64,000 nt of DNA from assembly GCF_021088345.1 (NCBI RefSeq), contig NZ_CP088156.1:248001-312000 (forward strand), given 5' to 3'. The position numbers were made by a program, and so were the translations under genes. Source of the stretch: Bradyrhizobium ontarionense. Its GTDB lineage: Bacteria; Pseudomonadota; Alphaproteobacteria; Rhizobiales; Xanthobacteraceae. Position 1 is the stretch's first letter. Every line of letters starts with the position of its first letter. Below, one piece after another: positions 17,501 to 27,999 of this stretch. Under the pieces are notes generated by a model that was not told the origin of the DNA, ran no database searches, and worked only from the letters and a program-made list of their open reading frames with translations.

Positions 17501-17744
17501 TAGCAGTCTGCTGAAGAACTATCGTTTTGATCCGACTTTCGGGATTCAACAGTTTTGGCGAGTCTCGGAGGGGTGAATGCGAGGCAAGTTCGAGGATCAG
17601 GGGGGCCTGTTTTCTTATGTTTCGCCAGAGGCGCGTGTCCCGAAGGACCACCCGCTGCGCAAGATCAGGGAACTGGTGCGAGACGGTCTTGGCGACCTGA
17701 ACCGCACTTTGGGCACGCTCTATTCGAAGGAGGACTGTCGATGA
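17501..17744 (+). mobile_element. Remnant of an IS5/IS1182-like element (left end and transposase N-terminus)
   Basis: A 55-codon frame at 17577-17744 begins MRGKFEDQGGLFSYV and continues HPLRKIRELVRDGLGDL, which is the typical N-terminus of IS5/IS1182-type DDE transposases ('..QGGLFSYv.pE.RVP.dHPLRkIR.lv'). It stops after LYSKEDCR, where complete enzymes go on for about 400 residues. Upstream, at about 17501-17520, AGCAGTCTGCTGAAGAAC resembles the terminal inverted repeat of such elements. The right part of the element is missing and the sequence is fused to an sbnA-like fragment, so a deletion followed insertion. Confidence 0.65.
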
Positions 17745-18043
17745 CTGCGTGCGGTGATATTGGGATCTGTAACGCATATGAACCGATAGCCACGCTGCTT
17801 CGAAACGATGCTTGGAGCGTCGCCCAGATTTCCTGATGAAGGCTCTATGAGAGTATGTTTTCCCGGTGCGATCGATCCGAGCCTCTCCAATTGGGAAACC
17901 ATCTCTATCGCGGGTAGTAGCTTGATTGATCCGGCGGGATTGAATCCTTCGATCTTCAGAAGAGTCTCGCACCGGTCAATCGCATCGGGAAGGGTTAGGA
18001 AGAGTGAATCGCGACCCAATTCGAGAACCGTATTCGCAATCAA
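17745..18043 (-). pseudogene. N-terminal fragment of SbnA-like PLP-dependent 2,3-diaminopropionate synthase
   Basis: The minus-strand frame reads MIANTVLELGRDSL then LLKIEGFNPAGSIKLLPAIEM, LIEPSSGNLG and RGYRFICVTDPN. This is the start of the cysteine-synthase fold as found in SbnA (O-phosphoserine plus glutamate to an N-carboxyethyl intermediate of L-2,3-diaminopropionate); AGSIK holds the PLP lysine and EPSSGN the substrate loop. About 100 of roughly 330 residues remain; the frame runs into the IS remnant at 17744. The N-terminal text normally reading 'IGNTPLVxL' is also altered. No sbnB partner is left. It suggests that locus 1 once made or used diaminopropionate. Confidence 0.65.
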
Positions 18044-18539
18044 TTCGTTCGGTCCTTTGATCGAAAGCGGTTCGCGTTCGTTTAGGGTCCAGGCTCGAAT
18101 CTGCGCAGCGCGACCAGGGTGGTTTGTTAGATCGGAACGCCGTCGATGTGGCGAGTGAGTCTGATACCGGCCATTATCCTCGGCAACTGATTTCCTTGGT
18201 TGGGTTGGTGTGAGTGTCTGGCTGCACGTCGCTAGCGGCAGCGTTTGTGAATAGCGGTTGCGTTGCCTCTTCCGCTTCGGTCGAGTGGACGATGTGCAGG
18301 TGGGGCGATCCGAGCGGGGGCGTCGCTTTCGACGAGTAGCGTTCCTGTGGCGATCTTCTAGAACAAGTGCGAACAGCCAAGTCGGAACTGCGAAGGAGAT
18401 ATCGAGTGCCGGAGGGAGTGTATGTGTACTCAGCTAACGGCTGTGCCGACGGGGACCGGGTAGGAAGTTGCGGCGGCAGCGAATGCATCACGTGAGCGCG
18501 CGAATGTCCCCGAAGCTGTCTGGATGGTGAGGCCGCGGG
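18044..18539. other. About 500 bases without a recognisable gene
   Basis: Between the sbnA fragment and the MFS gene. The longest frame (18174-18491, minus) is low-complexity Ser/Thr/Pro-rich text without family resemblance, and I do not call it. The region may hold decayed remains of the diaminopropionate genes and the MFS promoter. No repeats were noticed. Confidence 0.35.
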
Positions 18540-19790
18540 ATGATCGGAAAACCGTTAGCGGCCTGGTGCGAGCCCATAGCACGACCGTTCAGGTATCGCG
18601 TGTTTACATCGATTTGGCTAGCATGCCTTCTTTCGCGATTTGGTAGCCTCGTTCAAATCGTGGGCGCTTCGTGGCTGATGACGTCTTTGGCAAAGTCGGC
18701 CGACATGGTCGCACTGGTCCAGACGGCGATTTTGATGCCAACCATGTTGCTCTCTCTCGTAGCGGGCGCGTCCGCCGATGCTTGGGATCGGCGAGGCGTA
18801 ATGCTGATCTCGCAGTACCTGGGCCTTTCTGCGTCTGTGGCCCTCGCCCTGTTGGCCTATGCGGACTGTATTGGGCCTTGGACATTGCTCTTGCTAATGT
18901 TTATCACTGGCTGCGGTGCGGCGCTATACCAGCCTGCATGGCAGTCCTCGCTCTCGGAGCAAGTGCCGCAATCCGATCTATCGGCAGCCATTTCGCTAGA
19001 TAGTCTTTCGCTCAGCCTGGCGCGAACGTTAGGCCCGCCGATCGGTGGTGTGCTCCTGGTCGCGGCGGGGCCGGCGATCGCGTTCCTCGTGAATTGCGCA
19101 ACTTATGTCGGTCTCATCGCGGTGCTGGCTTTTGGGCTCAAGGAGCGACAGCCGTCGCAGCCTGGAAGGGAGCGGGTTCTGGTCGCCATGACAGCAGGAA
19201 TCAGTCACGCCTGCTCCTGCCGTGTCATCCGAACGTTGCTCCTACGCAGCGCGGTGTTTGGTCTCCTGGGCAGCGCGACATGGGCTCTGATGCCGTTGGT
19301 TGCTCAAGACCTCCTGCGTGGAAATGCTGATCTGTATGGTTGGTTGTTCGGCTGGTGGGGTGCCGGAGCCGTTTTGGGTGCGCTCTATGGCGTCCCAATT
19401 CGGCTGCGTTTCAGCAACGAGCTAGTATTGCGGGTTTCGTCCGCGGGTGTGGGGATAGGCATCCTTCTCACCGCCTCGAGCCAATGGGAGCATGTGACGA
19501 TGGCTGCCCAGATCATCACCGGAGGTTGTTGGGTGGTCGCGGTCTCGACACTGAACGTGAGCATCCAGGCGTCGTCACCGGCAAGGATCGTGGGGCGTGT
19601 CGTCGCAATTTTTCACACCGTTCTTGTTGGTGGTCTGACCGTGGGGAGCTGGATCTCCGGCCTACTTGCGAATGAGTTCGGACTGGTCTTTGCGATGCAG
19701 CTGTCCGGCGCATTCATGACCGCTTCGCTTTTCCTGGGCTGGGCGGTTCCGTTGCGGCCAATCATCGGATCCAACGCGGACCAGGCGTAG
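18540..19790 (+). CDS. MFS transporter, EntS/MFS_3-like
   Basis: The 416-residue protein has twelve predictable hydrophobic segments and begins with FRYRVFTSIWLACLLSRFGS, the first helix of the MFS_3 (EntS-type) group. The loop between helices 2 and 3 reads ASADAWDRRGVMLIS, matching the 'G.laDr.dRR.vl' signature. EntS-type proteins export siderophores and other non-ribosomal products across the inner membrane by proton antiport. As the only transporter in locus 1 it is the likely exporter of the NRPS product. A weak GAGG precedes the ATG at 18540. It is separated from the rest of the locus by decayed sequence, so it may have its own promoter. Confidence 0.85.
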   Translation: MIGKPLAAWCEPIARPFRYRVFTSIWLACLLSRFGSLVQIVGASWLMTSLAKSADMVALVQTAILMPTMLLSLVAGASADAWDRRGVMLISQYLGLSASVALALLAYADCIGPWTLLLLMFITGCGAALYQPAWQSSLSEQVPQSDLSAAISLDSLSLSLARTLGPPIGGVLLVAAGPAIAFLVNCATYVGLIAVLAFGLKERQPSQPGRERVLVAMTAGISHACSCRVIRTLLLRSAVFGLLGSATWALMPLVAQDLLRGNADLYGWLFGWWGAGAVLGALYGVPIRLRFSNELVLRVSSAGVGIGILLTASSQWEHVTMAAQIITGGCWVVAVSTLNVSIQASSPARIVGRVVAIFHTVLVGGLTVGSWISGLLANEFGLVFAMQLSGAFMTASLFLGWAVPLRPIIGSNADQA

Positions 19791-19958
19791 TGGGGTTCGC
19801 ACAACGGGGTTAAAAGAGGGGGCAGGGGGATTTTGGAAATGCGCAACAACTGCGCTTTTGGGTAAGCGCGCGAGTTGTGTCAGAGCGCGGCTGGCTCGCC
19901 GTCGCCGGGTGGCCGGCGATCTCGATTGCTGCATGCACCGTGGAATTGAGCGAGGTTG

Positions 19959-20240
19959 AAGTGGACTCCGGAAATAGGACCAGACGTCAAGGTGTGAAGC
20001 GTCCTGCTCTGTCTCAACCGATGGAGCCCGGATATGACGAAGTCACGCAAGAAGTTCGATGCCGCATTCAAGGCCAAGATTGCTCTGGAGGCCCTGCGCG
20101 AGGTCGCGACGGTGCCGGAGCTGGCGAAGCGGCACGGCGTTCACCCGAACCAGATCTATGGCCGGAAGAAGCAGGTTCTCGACAATTTGGCGAGCCTGTT
20201 CGCGCGCGGACAGTCCACACGACATCGAAAATTGGAGTAG
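19959..20240 (+). mobile_element. Remnant of an IS3-family element (left end and truncated orfA)
   Basis: A frame at 20034-20240 starts [21 protein letters not shown] and continues [18 protein letters not shown], the helix-turn-helix of IS3-family OrfA transposases. It departs from the family after LASLFARG, at about 20208, so only about 58 of roughly 95 residues are genuine. GTGGACTCCGGAAATAGGAC at about 19960 upstream resembles the terminal repeat region of these elements. OrfB and the right end are absent. Together with the IS5-like remnant it marks the right edge of locus 1 as a site of repeated insertion and deletion. Confidence 0.65.
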
Positions 20241-22059
<1,819 letters not shown>

Positions 22060-22158
22060 CAGATCCTCTATCCCGTGTTCGAATGCATCTCGGCGCAGGA
22101 GCATATGCGCTCAATGGCGGCTGCCACTCTCACATCCTGAGGCGATCGGATCGGCTGT

Positions 22159-22459
22159 TCAAAATGAAGCGGCGCGGCCCAGCGCCTCGAACATCGCAAG
22201 CAGGTTGCCCGCCGCCTTATCAATCGATTGAACCCGCGTGTGGGTCTCCTGGCCCTGCTGTTCGAGAGTGACGATCCGGCGCTCGAATCCGCATCAAGCG
22301 ATCGGCGAGCGCCTTGTTGTCGCCGCCAGTAAGCCCGGTGCGGATCGGGTCGCGGATCACGCCGCTAATGTTTGCTGAAAGCCTGTGAGCACGCGCGTGC
22401 ATCTGTTCGATCTCGCTCGTTGCGAGACGGATCGAGATTGGTCTTGTCTTGCCTGTCAT
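22159..22459 (-). pseudogene. Frameshifted ribbon-helix-helix protein of mobile-element type
   Basis: The ATG at 22459 follows GAGG. The first 58 codons read MTGKTRPISIRLATSEIEQM and go on to a typical RHH segment ending in NKALADRLMRI. At 22286-22287 one extra base shifts the frame; removing it restores ERRIVTLEQQGQETHTRVQ and LAMFEALGRAASF before a stop at 22159. Without the correction the frame continues as unrelated text to 22220. The restored 99-100 aa protein resembles small RHH proteins found with conjugation or mobilisation genes in rhizobial islands, but no relaxase is nearby. Confidence 0.55.
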
Positions 22460-22779
22460 GAGATTGCCTCAACAGAGTTGCCGAGGCGATCGATCACGAG
22501 ATCAATCAGACATTCTGCTCAAGAACGCCGCCGTTCTTCTGGCGACGTCCCGTCTCGCATGGTCATGAGTTTAAGGAGACAAGGAGCCAAAAGCAGGAAT
22601 GTCCGACGACGAACAACATTGATCACCTCGGCCGTCGCCCCGAGCAACCGGCAGTGGGCCAGCATTGGTTGCCGAGTAGGCGCTGTTGTCCAAGGCGACG
22701 GCTTAAGCTCTGACCGGCTTCGCCTGATCATTGCAAAGACCGTTCGTCGCGCGAGTCGCGATGGGGCAAACCATCGCAT
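22460..22779. other. About 320 bases without a recognisable gene
   Basis: Between the frameshifted RHH gene and the 3' end of the IclR gene. Frames present have no family resemblance. I see no repeat or hairpin that stands out. Confidence 0.3.
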
Positions 22780-23646
22780 TCATTTTACGCCTGGCGGTTT
22801 CGTCCGGGGGAGCGCGCCGACCTTCGTCTTGCCCAAACGGCTCTCGACCTCCCGCGCCTCGGCCTTGAGCAGCGGCACGAGCTCGCGCTGGCGGCCAGGG
22901 CTCATGCGATGCTCGATCGCCGCGATCGAGAGTGCGCCGATCGGGCGCTTATCGGGGCCGCGGATAGCGATGCCGATCGCCCAGGAGCCCGCCAGCATCA
23001 GGCCCGGATTCAGGGCGTAGCCATTTGCACGAGTCTCCCGCACCAATTCCCTCAGTCGCGCGACCGTGTAGTTCGGATGCGGCTGCAGGGATCCGTCAGC
23101 GATATTCGCGGCAATGGCCGCTTCGACCTCCGTGTCGCTCATGGCCGCCAGCATGGCCAGACTTCCCGCGCCGACGCCAAGCGGGTGCCGGTCGCCGGCC
23201 GCTAGGGCTTGTACCCGTATCGGATAGGGGCCGTCCTCTCGATGAAGGCAGATCGAGTAGACGTCGCGCGGCACTGACAGGAAGGCGCTATCTCCCGAAT
23301 GTGCGCTCATCCGGACAAGTGAACGGATCGACGCGCCATGGATACCAAAACGCGGGCTGGCGAGAGCACCAAGTGCGTACAGCTCCGGGCCCAGATGATA
23401 GGCGCGCGTGGTCGCATCCTGGTCGAGGAGGCCAGCCCGTACAAGCGCAAGCAAGATGCGGTGCACGGTGGGCTTCGTGAGGTCGGACTGAGCGACCAAA
23501 TCGGCGAGGCGGGCTCCCGCTGTGCCGGCCCGGCCGACCAGCAAGAGCATCGTCGCGGCCCGGTCGACGCTCTGTGCGCCGCCCTCCGAGGCGCGATTGG
23601 ATTTCTGGACCACCTTGCGGGCGGCGACGAGGCGCTGCTGATCCAC
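22780..23646 (-). CDS. IclR-family transcriptional regulator
   Basis: The 288-residue protein starts at a GTG with GGAAGG about nine bases upstream. The N-terminal winged helix reads QSVDRAATMLLLVG, then ARLADLVAQSDLTKPTVHRIL and LVRAGLLDQDATTRAYHLGPEL, the classic IclR text. The C-terminal effector domain has DSAFLSVPRD, HPLGVGAGSLAMLA and GSWAIGIAIRGPD. IclR proteins bind small carboxylic acids and control degradation operons. It is divergent from the TRAP transporter operon across 208 bp and probably regulates it. A possible half-site pair lies at 23674-23686. Confidence 0.92.
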   Translation of the reverse strand: MDQQRLVAARKVVQKSNRASEGGAQSVDRAATMLLLVGRAGTAGARLADLVAQSDLTKPTVHRILLALVRAGLLDQDATTRAYHLGPELYALGALASPRFGIHGASIRSLVRMSAHSGDSAFLSVPRDVYSICLHREDGPYPIRVQALAAGDRHPLGVGAGSLAMLAAMSDTEVEAAIAANIADGSLQPHPNYTVARLRELVRETRANGYALNPGLMLAGSWAIGIAIRGPDKRPIGALSIAAIEHRMSPGRQRELVPLLKAEAREVESRLGKTKVGALPRTKPPGVK

Positions 23647-23673
23647 GATGCCTTCCTTCGTTGTCGACAGCGA

Positions 23674-23686
23674 TCCACAATATGGA
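23674..23686. promoter_or_regulatory. Possible IclR operator
   Basis: TCCACAATATGGA consists of TCCA and TGGA half-sites around a five-base centre. It lies 28 bases upstream of the iclR start within the divergent promoter region. IclR-type sites are often short TGGA/TCCA-like palindromes, but this one is short enough to occur by chance. Confidence 0.3.
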
Positions 23687-23854
23687 CCGCCCTTGCCGCG
23701 AGCTGTGTGAATTTGCCTTGGAAATATAGTCTGAACGCAGGCCTGTTGACGAGATCGAGTTTCTGGACCTTTTTCACGCCGTCAAAAGAAACAAGAGGAG
23801 GTCCGCTATTTGGATCTCCCTGGGAGCCGAACGTTCATCATTCTGGAGGCCAGC

Positions 23855-24877
23855 ATGCGATTGTCCCGCCGTACCTTTCTGTCCACCGTGTCCTCGACCA
23901 TCGCTGCCGCGAGCGCCATCGGCGCGCCATTCATCGCGCGCGCCGCAGACGCCGAGCTGGTCTACAAATTCGCCAACAATCTGCCGGACACGCACCCGAT
24001 GAACGTGCGGGCCCGCGAGATGGTCGCGGCGATCAAGGCGGAGACGGGCGGCCGGGTCGACATTCAGATCTTCCCGAACAACCAGCTTGGCTCCGACACC
24101 GATATGCTCAGCCAGGTGCGTTCCGGCGGCCTCGAATTCTTCACGCTGTCAGGTCTGATCCTGTCCACGCTGGTACCGGCGGCCTCGATCAACGGCCTCG
24201 GATTTGCGTTCCCCGACTACGACGCGGTCTGGAAGGCCATGGACGGCGATCTCGGCGCCTACGTGCGCGGCGAGATCAACAAGGCTGGCCTCGAAGTCAT
24301 GGAGAAGATCTGGGACAACGGCTTCCGGCAGACCACGGCATGGAGCAAGCCGATCACGGGCCCGGATGATTTCAAGGGCCTCAAGATCCGCGTACCGGTT
24401 TCGCCGCTCTGGACCTCGATGTTCAAGGCACTGGAAGCTGCGCCCGCCTCGATCAATTTCAGCGAGGTCTATTCGGCGTTGCAGACCAGGGTGGTCGACG
24501 GCCAGGAGAATCCGCTGGCCATCGTTTCGACCGCCAAGCTCTACGAGGTGCAGAAATATTGCTCGCTGACCAGTCACATGTGGGACGGCTTCTGGTTCCT
24601 CGCCAATCGCCGCGCCTGGAAGGCAATGCCCGCGGACGTGCAAACTGTCATCACCAAGCACATCAATGCGGCCGCCGTGAACGAGCGGGCTGACGTCGCC
24701 AAGCTCAATGCCGGCCTGCAGCAGGATCTGGCGTCGAAGGGCCTGGTGTTCAACCAGCCCGACGTGGCGCCGTTCCGCGAGAAGCTCCGGGCCGCGGGCT
24801 TCTATGCCGAGTGGAAAGCAAAATACGGCGAGCAGGCCTGGTCGCTGCTCGAGAAGGTGAGCGGCAGGCTGTCGTAA
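23855..24877 (+). CDS. dctP: TRAP transporter substrate-binding protein (DctP type)
   Basis: The ATG at 23855 with TGGAGG ten bases upstream gives 340 residues. The N-terminus MRLSRRTFLSTVSST followed by a hydrophobic run and FIARAADA is a twin-arginine signal peptide with an Ala-x-Ala cleavage site. The mature protein has the DctP features VYKFANNLPDTHPMN, GGRVDIQIFPNNQLGS and NFSEVYSALQTRVVDGQENP, the last carrying the conserved Arg/Asn region that binds the substrate carboxylate. It acts in the periplasm, delivering an organic acid to the fused permease encoded 16 bp downstream. Substrate probably an aromatic or cyclic carboxylate, judged from the downstream thiolase and CoA ligase; this is inference. 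Confidence 0.9.
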   Translation: MRLSRRTFLSTVSSTIAAASAIGAPFIARAADAELVYKFANNLPDTHPMNVRAREMVAAIKAETGGRVDIQIFPNNQLGSDTDMLSQVRSGGLEFFTLSGLILSTLVPAASINGLGFAFPDYDAVWKAMDGDLGAYVRGEINKAGLEVMEKIWDNGFRQTTAWSKPITGPDDFKGLKIRVPVSPLWTSMFKALEAAPASINFSEVYSALQTRVVDGQENPLAIVSTAKLYEVQKYCSLTSHMWDGFWFLANRRAWKAMPADVQTVITKHINAAAVNERADVAKLNAGLQQDLASKGLVFNQPDVAPFREKLRAAGFYAEWKAKYGEQAWSLLEKVSGRLS

Positions 24878-24893
24878 AGCGAGCGAGGACGTC

Positions 24894-26798
24894 ATGGCTC
24901 ACGCTGAAATCTCGGATGTGCATCTGGCGGAGATGGCGCGCGAGCCGTCCCGCTTCCGGTCGCTTGCAGCATCGCTCGAACGTGGCCTCGGTACGCTCGT
25001 CGAAATCCCGTTGATGTTTCTGGTGGTCGCCGAGATCGCGCTCCTGTTTGCGGGAGTCGTCAGCCGCTACGCTCTGCATCGGCCGCTGATCTGGTCGGAC
25101 GAGTTGGCGTCGATCCTCTTCATATGGCTGGCGATGCTCGGCGCCGTCGTGGCGTTCCGCCGCAACGAGCACATGCGCATGACGGCGATCGTGGCGAGCG
25201 CCGGCCCGCGGCTCTGGGCTTATCTCGAGGTGTTTGCAACGTCCGCGGCGCTGGCCTTCCTTCTTCTTATTCTACGCCCTGCCTATGAGTACGCGTACGA
25301 AGAGAGCTTCATCATCACGCCGGCCCTGGAGCTGTGCGGTACTTGGCGCGCCGCGGCGCTACCGGTCGGCATCTTCCTGATGGCGGTGTTCGCGCTGCTT
25401 CGACTTGTGCGCATCGGCGATTTCAGGCTCGATGCGGCAGGTGCCCTCTCGGTCGTCCTGTTGATGGGCGTGTTCTGGCTGGCGCAGCCATGGTTGCAAA
25501 CGCTGGGCAACATCAACCTCATCGTCTTCTTCGTGGGGCTTGCCGGCTTCTGTGTGTTCTCCGGCGTGCCGATCGCCTTCGGCTTCGGACTTTCGGTGTT
25601 CGGCTATCTCGCCCTGACCACGCGTACGCCGCTGGTGGTGCTCGTCGGCCGGATGGACGAAGGCATGAGCCACCTGATTCTGCTCTCGGTGCCGCTGTTC
25701 GTGTTTCTGGGGCTGCTGATCGAGATGTCGGGCATGGCGCGTGCCATGGTTGCCTTCCTCGCAACTCTCCTGGGCCACGTCCGCGGCGGCCTCCATTATG
25801 TATTAGTCGGCGCGATGTATCTGGTGTCCGGCATCTCGGGAGCGAAGGCCGCAGACATGGCGGCCGTCGTACCCGTGTTGTTTCCCGAGATGAGGCAACG
25901 CGGTGCCAAGCCTGGTGACCTCGTCGCCTTGCTCGCCGCCACCGGCGCTCAGTCCGAGACGATCCCGCCGAGCCTGGTGCTCATCACGATCGGTTCCGTC
26001 ACGGGCGTCTCGATCGCGGCGTTGTTCACGGCCGGGCTGCTGCCCGGCATGGTCCTCGCGGTGACGTTGTGCGCGCTGGTCTGGTGGCGATATCGAGGTG
26101 AAGACCTCAGTCACGTCAAGCGCGCCAGTGGCGGCGACATCGCAAAAGCGTTCGTCGTCGCGTTGCCCGCGATCACGCTGCCCTTTGTGATCCGTTACGC
26201 CGTCGTCGAGGGCGTTGCGACGGCGACCGAAGTCTCCACCGTCGGGATCGTCTATACCTTGATCGTCGGCTATTTCGTCTACGGGCTCTTGGTCTACCGC
26301 AGTTTCGACTGGCGCAGGCTTATGCCCATGCTGATCGAGGCGGCGAGCCTGTCAGGTGCGATTCTGCTAATTATCGGAGCCGCCACGGGCATGGCATGGG
26401 GCCTCACTCAATCCGGCTTCTCGCGCGCGCTGGCCGCCGCGATGACCGGGCTGCCCGGTGGTTCGGCGACCTTCATCGCTGTGTCGATCGCGGCCTTCAT
26501 CGTTCTGGGCAGCGTGCTCGAGGGAATTCCGGCGATCGTGCTCTTCGGACCGCTGTTGTTTCCGATCGCACGCGCGGTCGGTGTGCACGAGGTGCACTAT
26601 GCGATCATCGTGGTCCTCGCCATGGGCATCGGCCTCTTCGCGCCGCCGTTCGGCGTCGGCTATTACGCAGCCTGCGCCATCGGCCGCATCGATCCCGCCG
26701 AAGGCATCAAGCCGATCTGGGGCTACATGCTTGCGCTGCTGATCGGCACGGTCGTCGTCGCCGCCGTGCCCTGGCTTTCCATCGGTTTCCTCAAATGA
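24894..26798 (+). CDS. dctM: TRAP transporter fused permease (DctQ-DctM)
   Basis: A 634-residue membrane protein. The first 190 residues form four hydrophobic segments with RPLIWSDELASILFIWLAMLG, the DctQ signature. The remainder is the twelve-segment DctM domain, with GVPIAFGFGLSVFGYL, PLFVFLGLLIEMSG and the repeated GxxxP-type loops around IPPSLVLITIGSVTG. The two subunits are fused, which is common. It works with the binding protein upstream to import a substrate with sodium. The start follows the dctP stop by 16 bases. It is transcribed with the catabolic genes that follow. Confidence 0.9.
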   Translation: MAHAEISDVHLAEMAREPSRFRSLAASLERGLGTLVEIPLMFLVVAEIALLFAGVVSRYALHRPLIWSDELASILFIWLAMLGAVVAFRRNEHMRMTAIVASAGPRLWAYLEVFATSAALAFLLLILRPAYEYAYEESFIITPALELCGTWRAAALPVGIFLMAVFALLRLVRIGDFRLDAAGALSVVLLMGVFWLAQPWLQTLGNINLIVFFVGLAGFCVFSGVPIAFGFGLSVFGYLALTTRTPLVVLVGRMDEGMSHLILLSVPLFVFLGLLIEMSGMARAMVAFLATLLGHVRGGLHYVLVGAMYLVSGISGAKAADMAAVVPVLFPEMRQRGAKPGDLVALLAATGAQSETIPPSLVLITIGSVTGVSIAALFTAGLLPGMVLAVTLCALVWWRYRGEDLSHVKRASGGDIAKAFVVALPAITLPFVIRYAVVEGVATATEVSTVGIVYTLIVGYFVYGLLVYRSFDWRRLMPMLIEAASLSGAILLIIGAATGMAWGLTQSGFSRALAAAMTGLPGGSATFIAVSIAAFIVLGSVLEGIPAIVLFGPLLFPIARAVGVHEVHYAIIVVLAMGIGLFAPPFGVGYYAACAIGRIDPAEGIKPIWGYMLALLIGTVVVAAVPWLSIGFLK

Positions 26799-26829
26799 CC
26801 TTCATCGCATTCAACCCCAGGAGAAATTC

Positions 26830-27999
26830 GTGACGCGTGCATGCATCGTCGGTTGGGCCCACTCACCATTCGGAAAGCTCGAGGATCTGGATACGGAGAG
26901 CCTGATGGCACGCGTCTCCGGCGCAGCGCTCGGCCACGCCGGTGTAACCACCAAGGACGTCGACGGAATCTATGTCGGCGTCATGAACAACGGATTTTCC
27001 AAGCAGGGATTCGAGGGCGCGCAGGTCGCGCTCGCGCATCCGGAACTGATTCACGTGCCGGCGACCCACGTCGAAAATGCCTGTGCGACGGGTTCGGCGG
27101 CGCTTTACGCTGCGCTGGATTTCATCGACAGCGGCCGTGGCCGCATCGCGCTCGTGATCGGCGCAGAGAAGATGACGGCGAAGCCGACGGCCGAGACGGG
27201 CGATATTCTGCTCGGCGCCTCGTATCGCAAGGAGGAGGCCGACATCTCCGGCGGGTTCGCCGGTCTGTTCGGGCGCATTACGCAGAACTACTTTCAGCGC
27301 TACGGCGACCGTAGCGAGGAACTGGCCCTCATCGCCGCCAAGAATCACAGGAACGGAGTGGCCAATCCATTTGCACAAATGCGCCGCGATCTCGGTTACG
27401 CCTTCTGCAATACCGTCAGCGACAAGAACCCCTACGTGGCCGCTCCGCTGCGCCGCACCGACTGCTCGTTGATCACGGACGGCGCGGCAGCGCTCGTGGT
27501 CGCCGACGAGGAGACCGCGGCCAGGCTTGCTCGCTTGGTACGTTTCCGCGCCCGGCAGCACGTCAACGATATCTTGCCGTTGTCGCGGCGCGATCCGACC
27601 GCGTTCGGCGGCGGTCGTCTCGCCTGGGGCCGGGCCCTGGCCGAGGCCGGCATTGCGCTCGACGATCTCAGCCTAGTTGAAACCCATGATTGTTTCACCA
27701 TCGCCGAGCTCATCGAATACGAAGCCATGGGCCTCGCCAAGCCGGGTGAGGGATTCCGCGTCGTACGCGAAGGGATCGCCGAGAAGGGAGGGCGATTTCC
27801 GGTCAATCCGTCCGGCGGATTGAAGTCGAAGGGCCACCCTGTCGGCGCCACCGGGGTCTCCATGCACGTGATGGCCTGCATGCAGCTCATGGGCGAGGCC
27901 GGCGACATGCAGGTCGGCGGCGCCGAGCTCGCGGGCGTATTCAACATGGGCGGCGCCGCGGTTGCGAACTACGTCTCGATCATGGAGCGCTCGAAATGA
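26830..27999 (+). CDS. Thiolase-family acetyl-CoA acyltransferase (SCPx-like)
   Basis: GTG start at 26830 with AGGAG eight bases upstream; 389 residues. The nucleophile Cys85 is in VENACATGSAAL, and the C-terminal catalytic parts are VETHDCFTIAELIEYE and NPSGGLKSKGHPVGATG. The second catalytic Cys of biosynthetic thiolases, usually in a C-x-G motif near the end, is replaced by GVFNMGGAA, as in the SCP2-thiolase/lipid-transfer subfamily. These cleave beta-ketoacyl-CoA of branched or cyclic acids. The gene overlaps the next by four bases (ATGA), showing translational coupling with the ligase. Confidence 0.88.
   Translation: MTRACIVGWAHSPFGKLEDLDTESLMARVSGAALGHAGVTTKDVDGIYVGVMNNGFSKQGFEGAQVALAHPELIHVPATHVENACATGSAALYAALDFIDSGRGRIALVIGAEKMTAKPTAETGDILLGASYRKEEADISGGFAGLFGRITQNYFQRYGDRSEELALIAAKNHRNGVANPFAQMRRDLGYAFCNTVSDKNPYVAAPLRRTDCSLITDGAAALVVADEETAARLARLVRFRARQHVNDILPLSRRDPTAFGGGRLAWGRALAEAGIALDDLSLVETHDCFTIAELIEYEAMGLAKPGEGFRVVREGIAEKGGRFPVNPSGGLKSKGHPVGATGVSMHVMACMQLMGEAGDMQVGGAELAGVFNMGGAAVANYVSIMERSK

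Noticed and set aside
18174..18491. 105-codon minus-strand frame rich in Ser, Thr and Pro
   Set aside because: No homology recognisable and no ribosome binding site; lies in decayed sequence.
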